Below are positions 8,495 to 17,874 of a DNA stretch of 64,000 nt, piece by piece. The DNA comes from Alphaproteobacteria bacterium. Its GTDB lineage: Bacteria > Pseudomonadota > Alphaproteobacteria > JANQMY01. Location of the stretch: NCBI GenBank assembly GCA_028289425.1, contig JANQPL010000010.1, positions 1-64,000 on the forward strand. Reading direction: 5' to 3'. How positions within the stretch are numbered: position 1 is the stretch's first letter; every line of letters begins with the position of its first letter. The translations under genes were made by a program, and so were the position numbers. A model generated the notes under the pieces. The model saw only the letters and a list, made by a program, of their open reading frames with translations, made no database searches and was not told where the DNA came from.

Positions 8495-9652
8495 CTAATG
8501 ATCGGTGATTTTATCCGGTGCATAGTTCCAGTACCGCAAAATCAAATCCGCCCGGTCGACCGACAGTGAGTCATAGATCATAACAAGCCGCTCTTCCTGG
8601 GCACGTTGGTCGGCATCAACACCCCAGGCCTTTTGAAACAAACTCAAAACGGTCAGGAAGCGGCCGCGGCCGAAGCGCAGCGCCTTGCACAAAATGGCCA
8701 AAGGCTCGCCCGACGGATCGGCGACGATCTTTCGGACCAATCCATGAGACAGGCCGGCGCCGTCGGCAACGGTTTCGAAAAACGCCTCTGCATGTCCATG
8801 CTGAATGGCATCGAGCGCTTCGTCGGCATCGAATTCGCTTTTGCGCTGCGGTCCTACAATGATCTCAAGCGCCGCAATGGTCTCGGGATTCAGGCTATCA
8901 ATGGCGTCTTTCATATCAGGTACCGATCCAAACTCTAGGCTACGACGATCGACAGAGTATTTTTTTGCTATGGCCACCCGTTCTTTCGGCTCCGCATGCC
9001 AAAAAAGCCGCAGCGCGACGGATGGCCCTAACTCCTGCCGCTTCATCAGAACGGAAACAAGGTCCTGCTCTGACTCGGTGCGATCCACAAGGCGCGACAG
9101 AACCTTGTCCGGGATCGTGATGCTCTCATTGCCCAACAGTTCCTTCAGCACTGCCGGCGTTATGTGGGCCTCGGCGAACGCTGCCACGATAGGGGCGGAC
9201 AAGGATCGGCGCCGGGCAACCGCAATGTGCTGCGCCTCCGACCCATGGCGCATAATCTCCGCCAAATCCAAATCACAAAGCGCAGGCGATTGCGCCAGCA
9301 AGTCCAGCGCCAAATCGCTGTCGCCCTTCGCCAAGTCGCAAACGGTTCGCTTCGGCACATCCGTTCCGGTTTGAAACCGCTCGCACAGCATCGCCCGATG
9401 TCCATAATCGAGTTTGGGCAACAATGCCGCCAATACATCGTCGATGAGCTGCCTCTCGCTTTGCGAAATTTGCGAGGACGGCATCAGAGCGCGATCCGCC
9501 AACCGCCGAACGATGTCATCAATCGGGAATAAAGCGTGGTGTCCGGTGAGGGACACCACGCTGCCCTCCGATGGTTCGGGAGGGAATGCCCTAGGGTCCG
9601 GCGTCTCGACGGCATTGGCTGCAGCATCCACTGCCACAGGCTTTCCTGCCAT
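8495..9652 (-). CDS. DUF2336 domain-containing protein
   Basis: IDDIVRRLADRALMPSSQISQSERQLIDDVLAALLPKLDYGHRAMLCERF...ALDLLAQSPALCDLDLAEIMRHGSEAQHIAVARR: DUF2336 signature. Confidence 0.85.
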   Translation of the reverse strand: MAGKPVAVDAAANAVETPDPRAFPPEPSEGSVVSLTGHHALFPIDDIVRRLADRALMPSSQISQSERQLIDDVLAALLPKLDYGHRAMLCERFQTGTDVPKRTVCDLAKGDSDLALDLLAQSPALCDLDLAEIMRHGSEAQHIAVARRRSLSAPIVAAFAEAHITPAVLKELLGNESITIPDKVLSRLVDRTESEQDLVSVLMKRQELGPSVALRLFWHAEPKERVAIAKKYSVDRRSLEFGSVPDMKDAIDSLNPETIAALEIIVGPQRKSEFDADEALDAIQHGHAEAFFETVADGAGLSHGLVRKIVADPSGEPLAILCKALRFGRGRFLTVLSLFQKAWGVDADQRAQEERLVMIYDSLSVDRADLILRYWNYAPDKITDH

Positions 9653-9858
9653 CGTACTTCTGCTCCCAGCCCAGTTCCGGCGCGCATTTTTTGCGCCGGT
9701 AATGCCTCACAGTCGTAAGTGTTCCAGAAACCCTTTAACGATCGGATAGAGCGACCGGCTTGTTTTGACTTAAAGATGTTTCAAAATGCGCTGAATAGGG
9801 CTAAATGCTCCGGCACAAGGGTGGTGCAATCTCTGCCATCGATAGGGGAAAGATCCGC

Positions 9859-10122
9859 ATGAAAAGATTTGCAACCATTGCCGTCATGTGTCTGCCGCTG
9901 TTGGCGGCTTGCGGTACCGACCCCGAACTGTTGCAGGACCCGCTTTACAAGCACGGTTACAATGACGGGTGTTCTACGGCCAACTCACGGGTGCGTGGCG
10001 GCCATAACAAGATCTACCGAAACGACACGCTGTTCAAAGAAGAAAAGGTCTATCAGCGGGGCTGGCGCGACGGCTATGTGGCCTGCGGCGATCGGCAGAA
10101 TCCCGACGGATTTGGGATCTGA
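9859..10122 (+). CDS. Small lipoprotein
   Basis: MKRFATIAVMCLPLLAACGTDPE: signal peptide with lipobox (LLAAC); internal ATG chosen within ORF 9805-10122. Confidence 0.8.
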   Translation: MKRFATIAVMCLPLLAACGTDPELLQDPLYKHGYNDGCSTANSRVRGGHNKIYRNDTLFKEEKVYQRGWRDGYVACGDRQNPDGFGI

Positions 10123-10210
10123 AATCGGGCTCTTCCAGGAATTATCGCCAAGACTGTGACGACCGTACGTTTTTGACGTTCTTGATTGGGACACTATGTT
10201 TAGAGTCGTT

Positions 10211-10326
10211 AGAGCGCGATCAGGTTAAGTGGAGTGAGGCTTGCCGAACGGTTAACCGTCCGATCGCGCGACCAACAAAGAATCCAGGGCATGATCATGA
10301 TTTCAATGGAAATGATCATGCCCTAG
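10211..10326. repeat. Dispersed double-hairpin intergenic repeat, copy 2
   Basis: AGAGCGCGATCAGGTTAAGTGGA...GGTTAACCGTCCGATCGCGCGACCAAC...GGGCATGATCATgatttcaatggaAATGATCATGCCC; matches copy at 3771-3872. Confidence 0.85.
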
Positions 10327-10347
10327 TGATCGTCGTGTGAGGGAGAC

Positions 10348-10605
10348 ATGATCGGCCGCATCGCCCTGTTCGTGCTCATTCTGCTGTCGATGACTGTTGG
10401 CACAGCCTTGGCGTTCTATGGAGAGGTGGATCCCTGCCGCATGCTGGCCAAAGATTACGCCATGCAATCCAACAAAGAAGGCACTTGGCCGCACACGCTG
10501 GGCATCGATACGGAACCTTGGTATCGCCTGGAAACCAGCCAGTACTCGACGGGTGAATGTGTGGAAGAACTGGTCGGTGTTTGGTCGGAGCGCATCCTAC
10601 CGTAA
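10348..10605 (+). CDS. Small exported hypothetical protein
   Basis: 85 aa with signal peptide MIGRIALFVLILLSMTVGTALA. Confidence 0.65.
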   Translation: MIGRIALFVLILLSMTVGTALAFYGEVDPCRMLAKDYAMQSNKEGTWPHTLGIDTEPWYRLETSQYSTGECVEELVGVWSERILP

Positions 10606-13098
10606 ATGACTTGCCCCCGTGTCGGTGGCCGCAGCCATGTTGGACGCCGACCGCGCTTGCGCCGTGGCCTCTATTTCTTCCGCCATTTTGCGGTTGGCTT
10701 TCAGCACACGTTCGAAATCGGCCCGCTGCAATACCAACAAGTTGCTATAGCCTGTAGACATAACGGTGGCGTTGCGCGGCTGATCGTTGAGTAATGCCAT
10801 TTCGCCGAAATAGTCGCCTTTCTTCAGCGGCACCGTGCCCGCTTCCAGCATGACGACCGCATCGCCGGAGGCGATAAAATACATGGCATCGCCCGTTTCC
10901 CCCTGGGACACGATGGCCTGCCCCGGCAACGCCAGATAAGGGCGCAGCACCCGCGCGATCTTGCCAATTTCAGATTCCGAAAATTTATGGAACAACGGCA
11001 CGCGTTTGAGCATTTGCGTGAGCTGCAAGCCAAGATCCAAAGACGGCCGTCGCTTGAGCGCCCGGCTGCGCTGTTCGCGGTTGTCTTCTAAGGTTCGGTA
11101 GACCTCACCATCGATTAAAGACTGTTCGAAGCGTTGTTTATATTCCGACTCTTCAAAGCCCAGTGCCAGCTTCTCGAAATACTGTGTGCGCAGGGCCTTT
11201 GCATAATCCGCATATTGAATGTCGAGCGCCCGCAGGCTGCCCCGCACGGCGCTTAGCCGGCGTTCCAGCACATCGTCAAGACTGCTGGCCACCTTTGGCC
11301 CCACAAGGGCTTGTATGTTTGCGATACTGACGCGCCGCAATTCCCGAAGCGCGATCTCCGCGATCAACAGAGCCTCGAATTGATCCGCAAGCTGATCGGT
11401 GAGAAAGCGCGTGAAACCGAAACGCCGCTGCAGCCAAAGAGCTGTATTGAGATACCGGCTCGGCTGCAAGAACTTGTCGCTGACCTCATTGTAACCATCA
11501 AGACCGTTGGACTTGACCGCGTCGATCAGGCGTCCGGCATGGGCCCGCATAATGTCGGTCATGCGGCGATCCAAGATGCCCCGGCTGTAAAGTTCCAGGT
11601 AAAGTTCGTTCTCCCGGGTTGCAAGCGATATGAGCCCCACATTGACGATTTCCTGAGACGACAGGATCTTGGGGTCTATGGGCTCCGCCGGGGTTTCGTC
11701 TTGCTGAAACAGGGCCATATCGTCCATGGATCCGGTCATGCCGGTTTCTTCGGCAATGTCTTTCAGCCGCTGACGAATATTGTCCCGCGAGACCTGCAGA
11801 ATCCGCGTTTGGATCAGCTTCTGCTGCGGCGACAGCAAATTCAGATCGACAATCTTCATGAGGGGCCGCAATGTGGGCGCCTTGAAGAACAACGTAAACA
11901 GCACATAGCCGATGGATGACACCAACACCATGCGCTGCACTTCCGGCGTGAGGTAAGGTGTTTCGCTGGCCGCAAGCGCGAGAGCCACCGTGACGGCCCC
12001 GCGCAACCCGCCCCACCAGAGAACGGCGTTGTAAGCGCCGGATACCGGTTCGGCCAATTTGCAATAACTCAAAACCGGCATGAAACCGAATATGATGAAG
12101 GCGCGCGCCGCCAGGGTTGCTGCGATCAGTACCAGGAGCAACCAGAAATCCGACATAACCGCGTCGCGCAGCACCAGGGGGGAATACATGGCCGCGAGCA
12201 CGAAGATGAGCGACGTTGCCCAGAAATCCAATTGACGCCAGGTGGTCTTGAGCGCCTCCCACGAATTGGGCGATACCCGCGTGCGCCCGTCCGTGCCCAT
12301 CACCATGGCCGCGACCACACAGGCGATGACACCGGACACGTTGAGATATTCGTTGGCGATGAGGTAACTCAGATAAGCAAGCGACACGGTGAGCGTGATT
12401 TCCGTCACCGCCGCGTCCTGCAATACGCCGATCAGCCAGCACACCAGCCGGCCGAACAAATAGCCCACAATGATGCCGCCGATCAGTCCTTGGAAGAACA
12501 GGCCGATCCCCAAAGCCACTGGGTTTTGCGAGGTGCCCGTCAACAGGCTGATCAGGATCGCGAAGATGGCGATCGCTGCCGCGTCGTTGAACAGGCTTTC
12601 CCCTTCCACCAGGATCGACAAACGCTGCGGTGCGCCTATATCGCGGAACACCGCCACCACCGCCGCCGTGTCCGTGGTGGACACGATGGCACCGATGAGC
12701 AACGCCGCCAGCAACCCCATTTCCGCGGTGAAGTAAATCGACACGCCCACAATGGCGGTACAGAAAATGACCCCGACCACCGCCAACAACACGATGGGCG
12801 CGAAGTCGTCCATCATCCGGCGCACATTGATGGTCAAGCCGGCAGCGAATAAAAGCGGCGGCAGGAATAGATTGAGCAGCGTGTCGCCCGACATGCCCAC
12901 GCTGCGCAGGGCGGCCACGAAGTCGCCGGCCGAGGCTTCCGACATCATGGTGTCGCTCAGCATGACGCCAAGAGCCACGCCCAAAAGCGCCAGCAAGAAG
13001 GTATAGGGCATCTGGATGCGGCGGGCGATCGGCAGCAACACGCTGACGATGCCCAAAAGCCCCGTCACGCCGAATACTATGAGCGCTGATCCATCCAT
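10597..13098 (-). CDS. CPA1-type Na+/H+ antiporter with C-terminal cyclic-nucleotide-binding domain
   Basis: MDGSALIVFGVTGLLGIVSVLLP...; antiporter TMs (LVEGESLFNDAAAIAIFAIL, WGGLRGAVTVALALA) and CNB domain (VSQGETGDAMYFIASGDAVVMLEAG...KGDYFGEMALLNDQPRNATVMS). Start moved from 13386 to 13098 to avoid overlap with the divergent MFS gene. Confidence 0.92.
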   Translation of the reverse strand: MDGSALIVFGVTGLLGIVSVLLPIARRIQMPYTFLLALLGVALGVMLSDTMMSEASAGDFVAALRSVGMSGDTLLNLFLPPLLFAAGLTINVRRMMDDFAPIVLLAVVGVIFCTAIVGVSIYFTAEMGLLAALLIGAIVSTTDTAAVVAVFRDIGAPQRLSILVEGESLFNDAAAIAIFAILISLLTGTSQNPVALGIGLFFQGLIGGIIVGYLFGRLVCWLIGVLQDAAVTEITLTVSLAYLSYLIANEYLNVSGVIACVVAAMVMGTDGRTRVSPNSWEALKTTWRQLDFWATSLIFVLAAMYSPLVLRDAVMSDFWLLLVLIAATLAARAFIIFGFMPVLSYCKLAEPVSGAYNAVLWWGGLRGAVTVALALAASETPYLTPEVQRMVLVSSIGYVLFTLFFKAPTLRPLMKIVDLNLLSPQQKLIQTRILQVSRDNIRQRLKDIAEETGMTGSMDDMALFQQDETPAEPIDPKILSSQEIVNVGLISLATRENELYLELYSRGILDRRMTDIMRAHAGRLIDAVKSNGLDGYNEVSDKFLQPSRYLNTALWLQRRFGFTRFLTDQLADQFEALLIAEIALRELRRVSIANIQALVGPKVASSLDDVLERRLSAVRGSLRALDIQYADYAKALRTQYFEKLALGFEESEYKQRFEQSLIDGEVYRTLEDNREQRSRALKRRPSLDLGLQLTQMLKRVPLFHKFSESEIGKIARVLRPYLALPGQAIVSQGETGDAMYFIASGDAVVMLEAGTVPLKKGDYFGEMALLNDQPRNATVMSTGYSNLLVLQRADFERVLKANRKMAEEIEATAQARSASNMAAATDTGASHLR

Positions 13099-13285
13099 TC
13101 TGCGGTTTTTTTCGCCCTGCTGGACATCCTTGGCAAGTCTGCGAGACGAACCTGCAAGGTCAGCGCCTTGTATACAGCCGCCAAATCCACACGTATAAGC
13201 ACCTTTGGCCCGCCCGGATGGGGCACGACCACCAACAATCAATCGCCTGGCGAGAAGCCGAAAAGCCAGCCACAACCTGCCGATT

Positions 13286-14647
13286 ATGGAAAAACCCGCC
13301 AACCAGATCGATACCGTTGCGACTCTATCCGATTCCACGGATTTTCGGTGGTATCTCACGACCCACGGCACCTGGTTTGTGGGCATGGGTCTCCAAATGG
13401 TGATTTTCCCCTATTTGGTGACCGAAGTGCTGCTGGGCTCCCCCAAAATGATCGGCATTGCCCAAATGGCACTGCTGGCACCCACTTGGGTTCTCATGCT
13501 GTTTGCGGGCGCCATTGCCGACCGGCAAGACGGGCGGCGCATGCTAATCGTTATGAATGCAGCCGCCATCCTGCCACCTTTGGTACTTTCCCTTGTGGTG
13601 GGGGGCGGCACGCTCACCTATTGGCTGATCATCGCTTATGCCTTGTCCATGGGCGTCCTGAGCGCCTTCTCCATGCCGACGCGGGACTCTCTGCTGAACG
13701 ATGTGGTGGCGCAGATCCGCGAGACGAACGCGGACGAAGCGTCGAAAGTTCAGCGCGCCGTCGCCTTGTCGAACATGACCCAATTCGGCGGACAGACCGC
13801 CGGTATGATCATCGCGGGTGCCGCCGCCATATTGGGCACGGCGCCATTGATCTTCTTTCACGCCATTGTCGCTGCTATTGGCATGATCGCTTCTCAGCGC
13901 CTCCATCCGGCGGTCCATGCAAGGGCCAAAGACGATATTGCCGTTCATCCGCTCAAAGCGATCCGGGAAGGGTTGTCCGAAGTGTACCGCTCGCCCATCC
14001 TTTTGCCGCTGGTGTTGACGGCTCTGTCTGTCGGATTGTTTTTCGCAGGCTCCTTCATGGTGACGCTGCCGGTCCTCATTCGAGAGGATTATGGCGGCGG
14101 CATTTCCAAATTCTCGCTGGCGACCGTCAGTTTCTGGGTGGGCACGATCATCTCCTCCCTCACATTGATCCGTATGGGACACATCGCCCATCGGGGCCGG
14201 GCGCTGCTTTTGGCTTTGGCCAGCGGCGTGGTCCTGCTCGCCTCCATGTCGATCCCCCTGCCCTTTGCCCTATTGTGCCTGACGTTTTTGGGATGGGGCC
14301 TTGGCGCGGGCGTTGCCCTCACCCTGTCCCGCGGCATCGTCCAAGAGGTGGCGCCCGCAAGCCACCGCGCACGGATTTTGGCGATCTATCAGCTCGGGTT
14401 CAGCGGTGGGATGCCGCTTGGGTCTTTGATGATGGGTTTTCTGATAGAGGCTTACGGTGCACGGACGGCCGTTTTGATCCCCGCCGCCGCCATGACCGTT
14501 GCCCTCACGGTGATGACGTTGCGCTCACATCTGTGGTCGCTGGATCAAATGACCGCGCGGCTGGCGAGAGAAGCGGCCATTGGCGATGCAGAACCGTCAG
14601 CTCAAAAGCGAGACCCGGTTCCCGAAGTCCCCACGTCGACGCTGTGA
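13286..14647 (+). CDS. MFS transporter (MFS_3 / EntS-like)
   Basis: About 12 TMs; FAGAIADRQDGRRMLIVMN, MGLGAGVALTLSRGIVQE; start at MEKPANQ inside ORF 13205-14647. Confidence 0.85.
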   Translation: MEKPANQIDTVATLSDSTDFRWYLTTHGTWFVGMGLQMVIFPYLVTEVLLGSPKMIGIAQMALLAPTWVLMLFAGAIADRQDGRRMLIVMNAAAILPPLVLSLVVGGGTLTYWLIIAYALSMGVLSAFSMPTRDSLLNDVVAQIRETNADEASKVQRAVALSNMTQFGGQTAGMIIAGAAAILGTAPLIFFHAIVAAIGMIASQRLHPAVHARAKDDIAVHPLKAIREGLSEVYRSPILLPLVLTALSVGLFFAGSFMVTLPVLIREDYGGGISKFSLATVSFWVGTIISSLTLIRMGHIAHRGRALLLALASGVVLLASMSIPLPFALLCLTFLGWGLGAGVALTLSRGIVQEVAPASHRARILAIYQLGFSGGMPLGSLMMGFLIEAYGARTAVLIPAAAMTVALTVMTLRSHLWSLDQMTARLAREAAIGDAEPSAQKRDPVPEVPTSTL

Positions 14648-14671
14648 AGCAGCGCACCGGTATACCGATCC

Positions 14672-15229
14672 TTAGGCGACCGCTTTTTCGTCAAGCTCGC
14701 GTTTCACAAAGCCTTCGACGATATCGTCAAGCTCATCCCACTTTGTGAACTCATAATCCTGGTGCGTGTCCGTGGGGCCGCCGGCGGCGCGCATGATTTG
14801 CTGCAAGATGAAGCGCTTGAAGAAATTATACTCCGTGTACCGCAGCGCGCCGGGGATCTGATGCACTTCAATAGACGCCCAATGAACGGATTTCGCAAAG
14901 TCCTGGCAGAGCTTACGAAGATCCGCCTTGTCGCCCTCGTCATCGCTCATGGCACCAAGGCTGACGGATAAAAACATGCCGGGCAGTTCCTTCAGGCGGT
15001 CCGAATGGGCTTTTAGGTAACGTTTGACCGCGGCTGGGAAATGATGCTCGTGAATGGGCGCACCGATGATCACGGCATCCGGATTTGGCCATTCGGCGTC
15101 ATCATGTTTCTCGGACAGATCGTACAACACGGCTTGATGCCCCATGGCCTCCACCTTCTGGGCAACCCGCCGGGAAATCTTGCGCGTCTGTCCTTCGATC
15201 GATCCATAACCAACCAGTACGGTGCTCAT
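14672..15229 (-). CDS. Flavodoxin-domain protein, HemG-type protoporphyrinogen oxidase-like
   Basis: MSTVLVGYGSIEGQTRKISRRVAQKVEAMGHQA...DAVIIGAPIHEHHFPAAVKRYLKAH...GGPTDTHQDYEFTKWDELD. Confidence 0.85.
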   Translation of the reverse strand: MSTVLVGYGSIEGQTRKISRRVAQKVEAMGHQAVLYDLSEKHDDAEWPNPDAVIIGAPIHEHHFPAAVKRYLKAHSDRLKELPGMFLSVSLGAMSDDEGDKADLRKLCQDFAKSVHWASIEVHQIPGALRYTEYNFFKRFILQQIMRAAGGPTDTHQDYEFTKWDELDDIVEGFVKRELDEKAVA

Positions 15230-15350
15230 CTCGCATCCTCCAGCGTTTCGGTGTGGAGGTAACAAACACCAGGCCGGCGGAAAGCACCTTGATCGACGTC
15301 AATTGCGGACGAACTTTACCCGGCAAAGGAATGGGGCCACCTGCCTTCCA

Positions 15351-15380
15351 TGGACCGTAAATACCTCTTGCTGTTATAAT
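15351..15380 (+). promoter_or_regulatory. Putative promoter of TA operon (TGGACC / TATAAT), possibly leaderless
   Basis: TATAAT at 15375-15380 with TGGACC (4/6 match to -35) 18 bp upstream; ATG begins 6 nt after the -10. Confidence 0.45.
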
Positions 15381-15386
15381 GAGCAC

Positions 15387-15599
15387 ATGAACAAGACTGA
15401 GACGATCATCGTTGACGTATATCCCTGGGCGGAGCCGACCGAGGAACAGAAGAAATTCTTCGACGCTCTTCCGCCGGAAGAGAAACGCCGCATGATCGAA
15501 CAGTCGATAAAGGAAGGTGTAGACAGCGGGCCGCCTGAACAAACTGATGCCGAGAGCATCGTTGACGAGGCTAAAAAACGTCGAGAGCATGGCGTTTAA
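15387..15599 (+). CDS. Type II antitoxin
   Basis: 70 aa (MNKTETIIVDVYPWAEPTEEQKKFFDALPPEEKRRMIEQSIKEGVDSG...), charged and small; overlaps the start of the ParE-like gene. Confidence 0.7.
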   Translation: MNKTETIIVDVYPWAEPTEEQKKFFDALPPEEKRRMIEQSIKEGVDSGPPEQTDAESIVDEAKKRREHGV

Positions 15600-15855
15600 G
15601 CTTCGCCCGCTGGTCAAACAGCAGCTATTTGAGATCTTCGACTACACCGCTGACACTTTTGGCGAAGCCCAAGCTGAAAAATATTTGAAGGAACTCAGCG
15701 GTGTTTTCGAGATGATCAGTTCAAACCCTCACATTGGCCACGCCTATCACGCCACTACGCGCCAGTTCATTCATGGCCGCCACATCATTGTTTATGAAGT
15801 TGTCAACAGCGACGTGATTATTACGAGATTGTTTCATGCCGCACAAAGAAGATAG
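15589..15855 (+). CDS. ParE/RelE family toxin
   Basis: MAFKLRPLVKQQLFEIFDYTADTFGEAQAEKYLKELSGVFEMISSNPHIGHAYHATTRQFIHGRHIIVYEVVNSDVIITRLFHAAQRR is a classic ParE fold sequence. Confidence 0.9.
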   Translation: MAFKLRPLVKQQLFEIFDYTADTFGEAQAEKYLKELSGVFEMISSNPHIGHAYHATTRQFIHGRHIIVYEVVNSDVIITRLFHAAQRR

Positions 15856-15857
15856 CG

Positions 15858-16127
15858 TCAAACAACCGGTCCCGTTAGCGAGGCGCGTTGCGAGAGTTCG
15901 ATCCAATTGCCGTCCGGGTCGCGGACAAAGGAGAAGCGCGCCACCGCGCCCAGTGTGATGGGCGGGCGGCCTTCGGCACCACCGCGTTTCAGCACATCCC
16001 CGTGAACTTGATCCGCGTTCCAAACCTGCAAAGTGAGATAGCGGAAGCCAGGCCCTTCCATCGAGGCGTCTGCGGGTGCAATGCCATCTTGTTCCAAAAA
16101 ACAGCACACCTCCCCCACGGAAACTAA
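15858..16127 (-). pseudogene. Truncated VOC (glyoxalase/bleomycin-resistance) gene, 3' end only
   Basis: Encodes FLEQDGIAPADASMEGPGFRYLTLQVWNADQVHGDVLKRGGAEGRPPITLGAVARFSFVRDPDGNWIELSQRASLTGPVV, matching the C-terminus of the full-length VOC gene at 17875-18564; 5' half missing. Confidence 0.85.
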
Positions 16128-16248
16128 AGAGTGTTTTCCGATTCGACACCATTCGAAAGTTGTGTTTCCCTGGTAGATGTCACTTTTCAACTAGCTGTCC
16201 AACGCGGACATTGGCGACGATTTTGTTGAGCCTATTTCGGAGGAATTC

Positions 16249-16878
16249 ATGCCGAATGTGAAATGGGAGTTACGGGCCACCAGCGATAGTCTCTCTGAGA
16301 TTCAGAAACTCTTAGACGATCAGCATGGAGAGTATGTTAAGCAACTCCACGATCAGGCCGACGTGGACTGGAAAGATCCTTCATTGTCCAAACGGTTGGC
16401 ATGCAAAGGAAACCAACATACTTGTAAACCTACCATAAACGTTCCCGCATTGAACAAATCATACGAACTCACGCTTACCGGAACCGGGGACTCCGAAATT
16501 GTCGGCCATCATCTGGGACCTCGCGCACTTTCTTGGAACGAAACTGAGCTCAAGGGACACGAACCAGACTTAGGCGACATAACCGTGACGCTACTCGCTA
16601 GCGAAACACACGCAGGAACGTTGGTACCATTGCAGCGGAACAAGTCGCTACCAGCAATCAATCGGAATACATACTTCTTCGTAATTGATATTGAGAAAGT
16701 AGGAAAACTCGTAAGCGGTACTCCAGCAATTGTTGAATCGATTATCAACGAGATTCCTCCCCGAAGCCGTTACTATTTCAAGAATCCACCAATCAACTTC
16801 TATCTGGAAACAGACCAGCAGAGGTCGACGCCTCTGGCGATACTGACTAGTGCGTATACAGATGTAGAACCGAAATAG
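16249..16878 (+). CDS. Hypothetical protein
   Basis: 209-aa ORF with plausible RBS (ggagga) 6 nt upstream; no family recognised; AT-richer than surroundings. Confidence 0.6.
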   Translation: MPNVKWELRATSDSLSEIQKLLDDQHGEYVKQLHDQADVDWKDPSLSKRLACKGNQHTCKPTINVPALNKSYELTLTGTGDSEIVGHHLGPRALSWNETELKGHEPDLGDITVTLLASETHAGTLVPLQRNKSLPAINRNTYFFVIDIEKVGKLVSGTPAIVESIINEIPPRSRYYFKNPPINFYLETDQQRSTPLAILTSAYTDVEPK

Positions 16879-17048
16879 ACGAACACCTTGGACCAAAGGC
16901 CTTCCGCGCTGCTATTTTTTGTCATTCAACCACGGGATTACCCCATCATCGGCGCGCTTTATGAATGCAGCAGCGAACTGAGCGGCCAATGGTTGTTCAC
17001 TTCTTTAAGCGACCCCAATAGAACAGTCTAAGACACCAAAAAGGCAAG

Positions 17049-17873
17049 ATGGAAAACTTCGGTTCAACTAAAATGGAGTGCTTCGCCATTCAGTCAGTTT
17101 TGGCGACTTTGCTTGTGGGGCTGTCTGTAACTTGGACGGGACAAATATCTGCTTATGCTGCCGACCCACCCCAACGGCAACAATCCTATGATCATCTGAT
17201 ACCGGAAGACTCGATGTTTGGAAACCCTGGACTAGCAGACACTTGGTGGGGCGGCGAATACGCCGACTTAGTAACGCGGGTACTTAATGATGCGTATTCT
17301 CCTGAAGTATTGGCACGAGTGATTGTCATACCATCATTCGAAAATGAACACGCAATTGGAATACGCCGAAAAAACGGCAGGTATTATCTCTTCTACATAC
17401 GACCAAACATAGACATTTGGCTACCTGTCATGATGCTTCACAGGGCTGACGAAGCCGAGAACATTGATGAGGACGCAGCGGAAACCGCTGACACAAACGA
17501 AGAAGATAAGGAGTGCACATACAAATATTTGTCTATATTGGAAACCGCCAAAGTTGAGACATCTGAGATTCCGGTTGAAGAAGACTTGGCGACAAATTTA
17601 GTCCACGTCTTTTCAGAGATGTTGTTTGAGACAAAATTTCCGCGAGTGGACCGAGTTGGCATTGACGGTACCACCTATCATTTTTCGGTCGGTCGTGACT
17701 TAGCCGGAAAAACATGGAGTCCTGACGAAAACACAAAGGTGGGGCAGCTCGTCGAAATCACACGATTAATGCGATTGGCCGTAGCCGACAAGGAAGGAAG
17801 TCATTTGGCGAGTTTGAAAACAGCCGCGCTCGCTCTAATGCAAGAATTGCCTTCTCCCAATGGCCCTGGGTGA
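17049..17873 (+). CDS. Hypothetical exported protein
   Basis: 274 aa; signal-peptide-like SVLATLLVGLSVTWTGQISAYAADPP; acidic stretch ENIDEDAAETADTNEEDKE; no family recognised. Confidence 0.6.
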   Translation: MENFGSTKMECFAIQSVLATLLVGLSVTWTGQISAYAADPPQRQQSYDHLIPEDSMFGNPGLADTWWGGEYADLVTRVLNDAYSPEVLARVIVIPSFENEHAIGIRRKNGRYYLFYIRPNIDIWLPVMMLHRADEAENIDEDAAETADTNEEDKECTYKYLSILETAKVETSEIPVEEDLATNLVHVFSEMLFETKFPRVDRVGIDGTTYHFSVGRDLAGKTWSPDENTKVGQLVEITRLMRLAVADKEGSHLASLKTAALALMQELPSPNGPG

Positions 17874-17874
17874 T

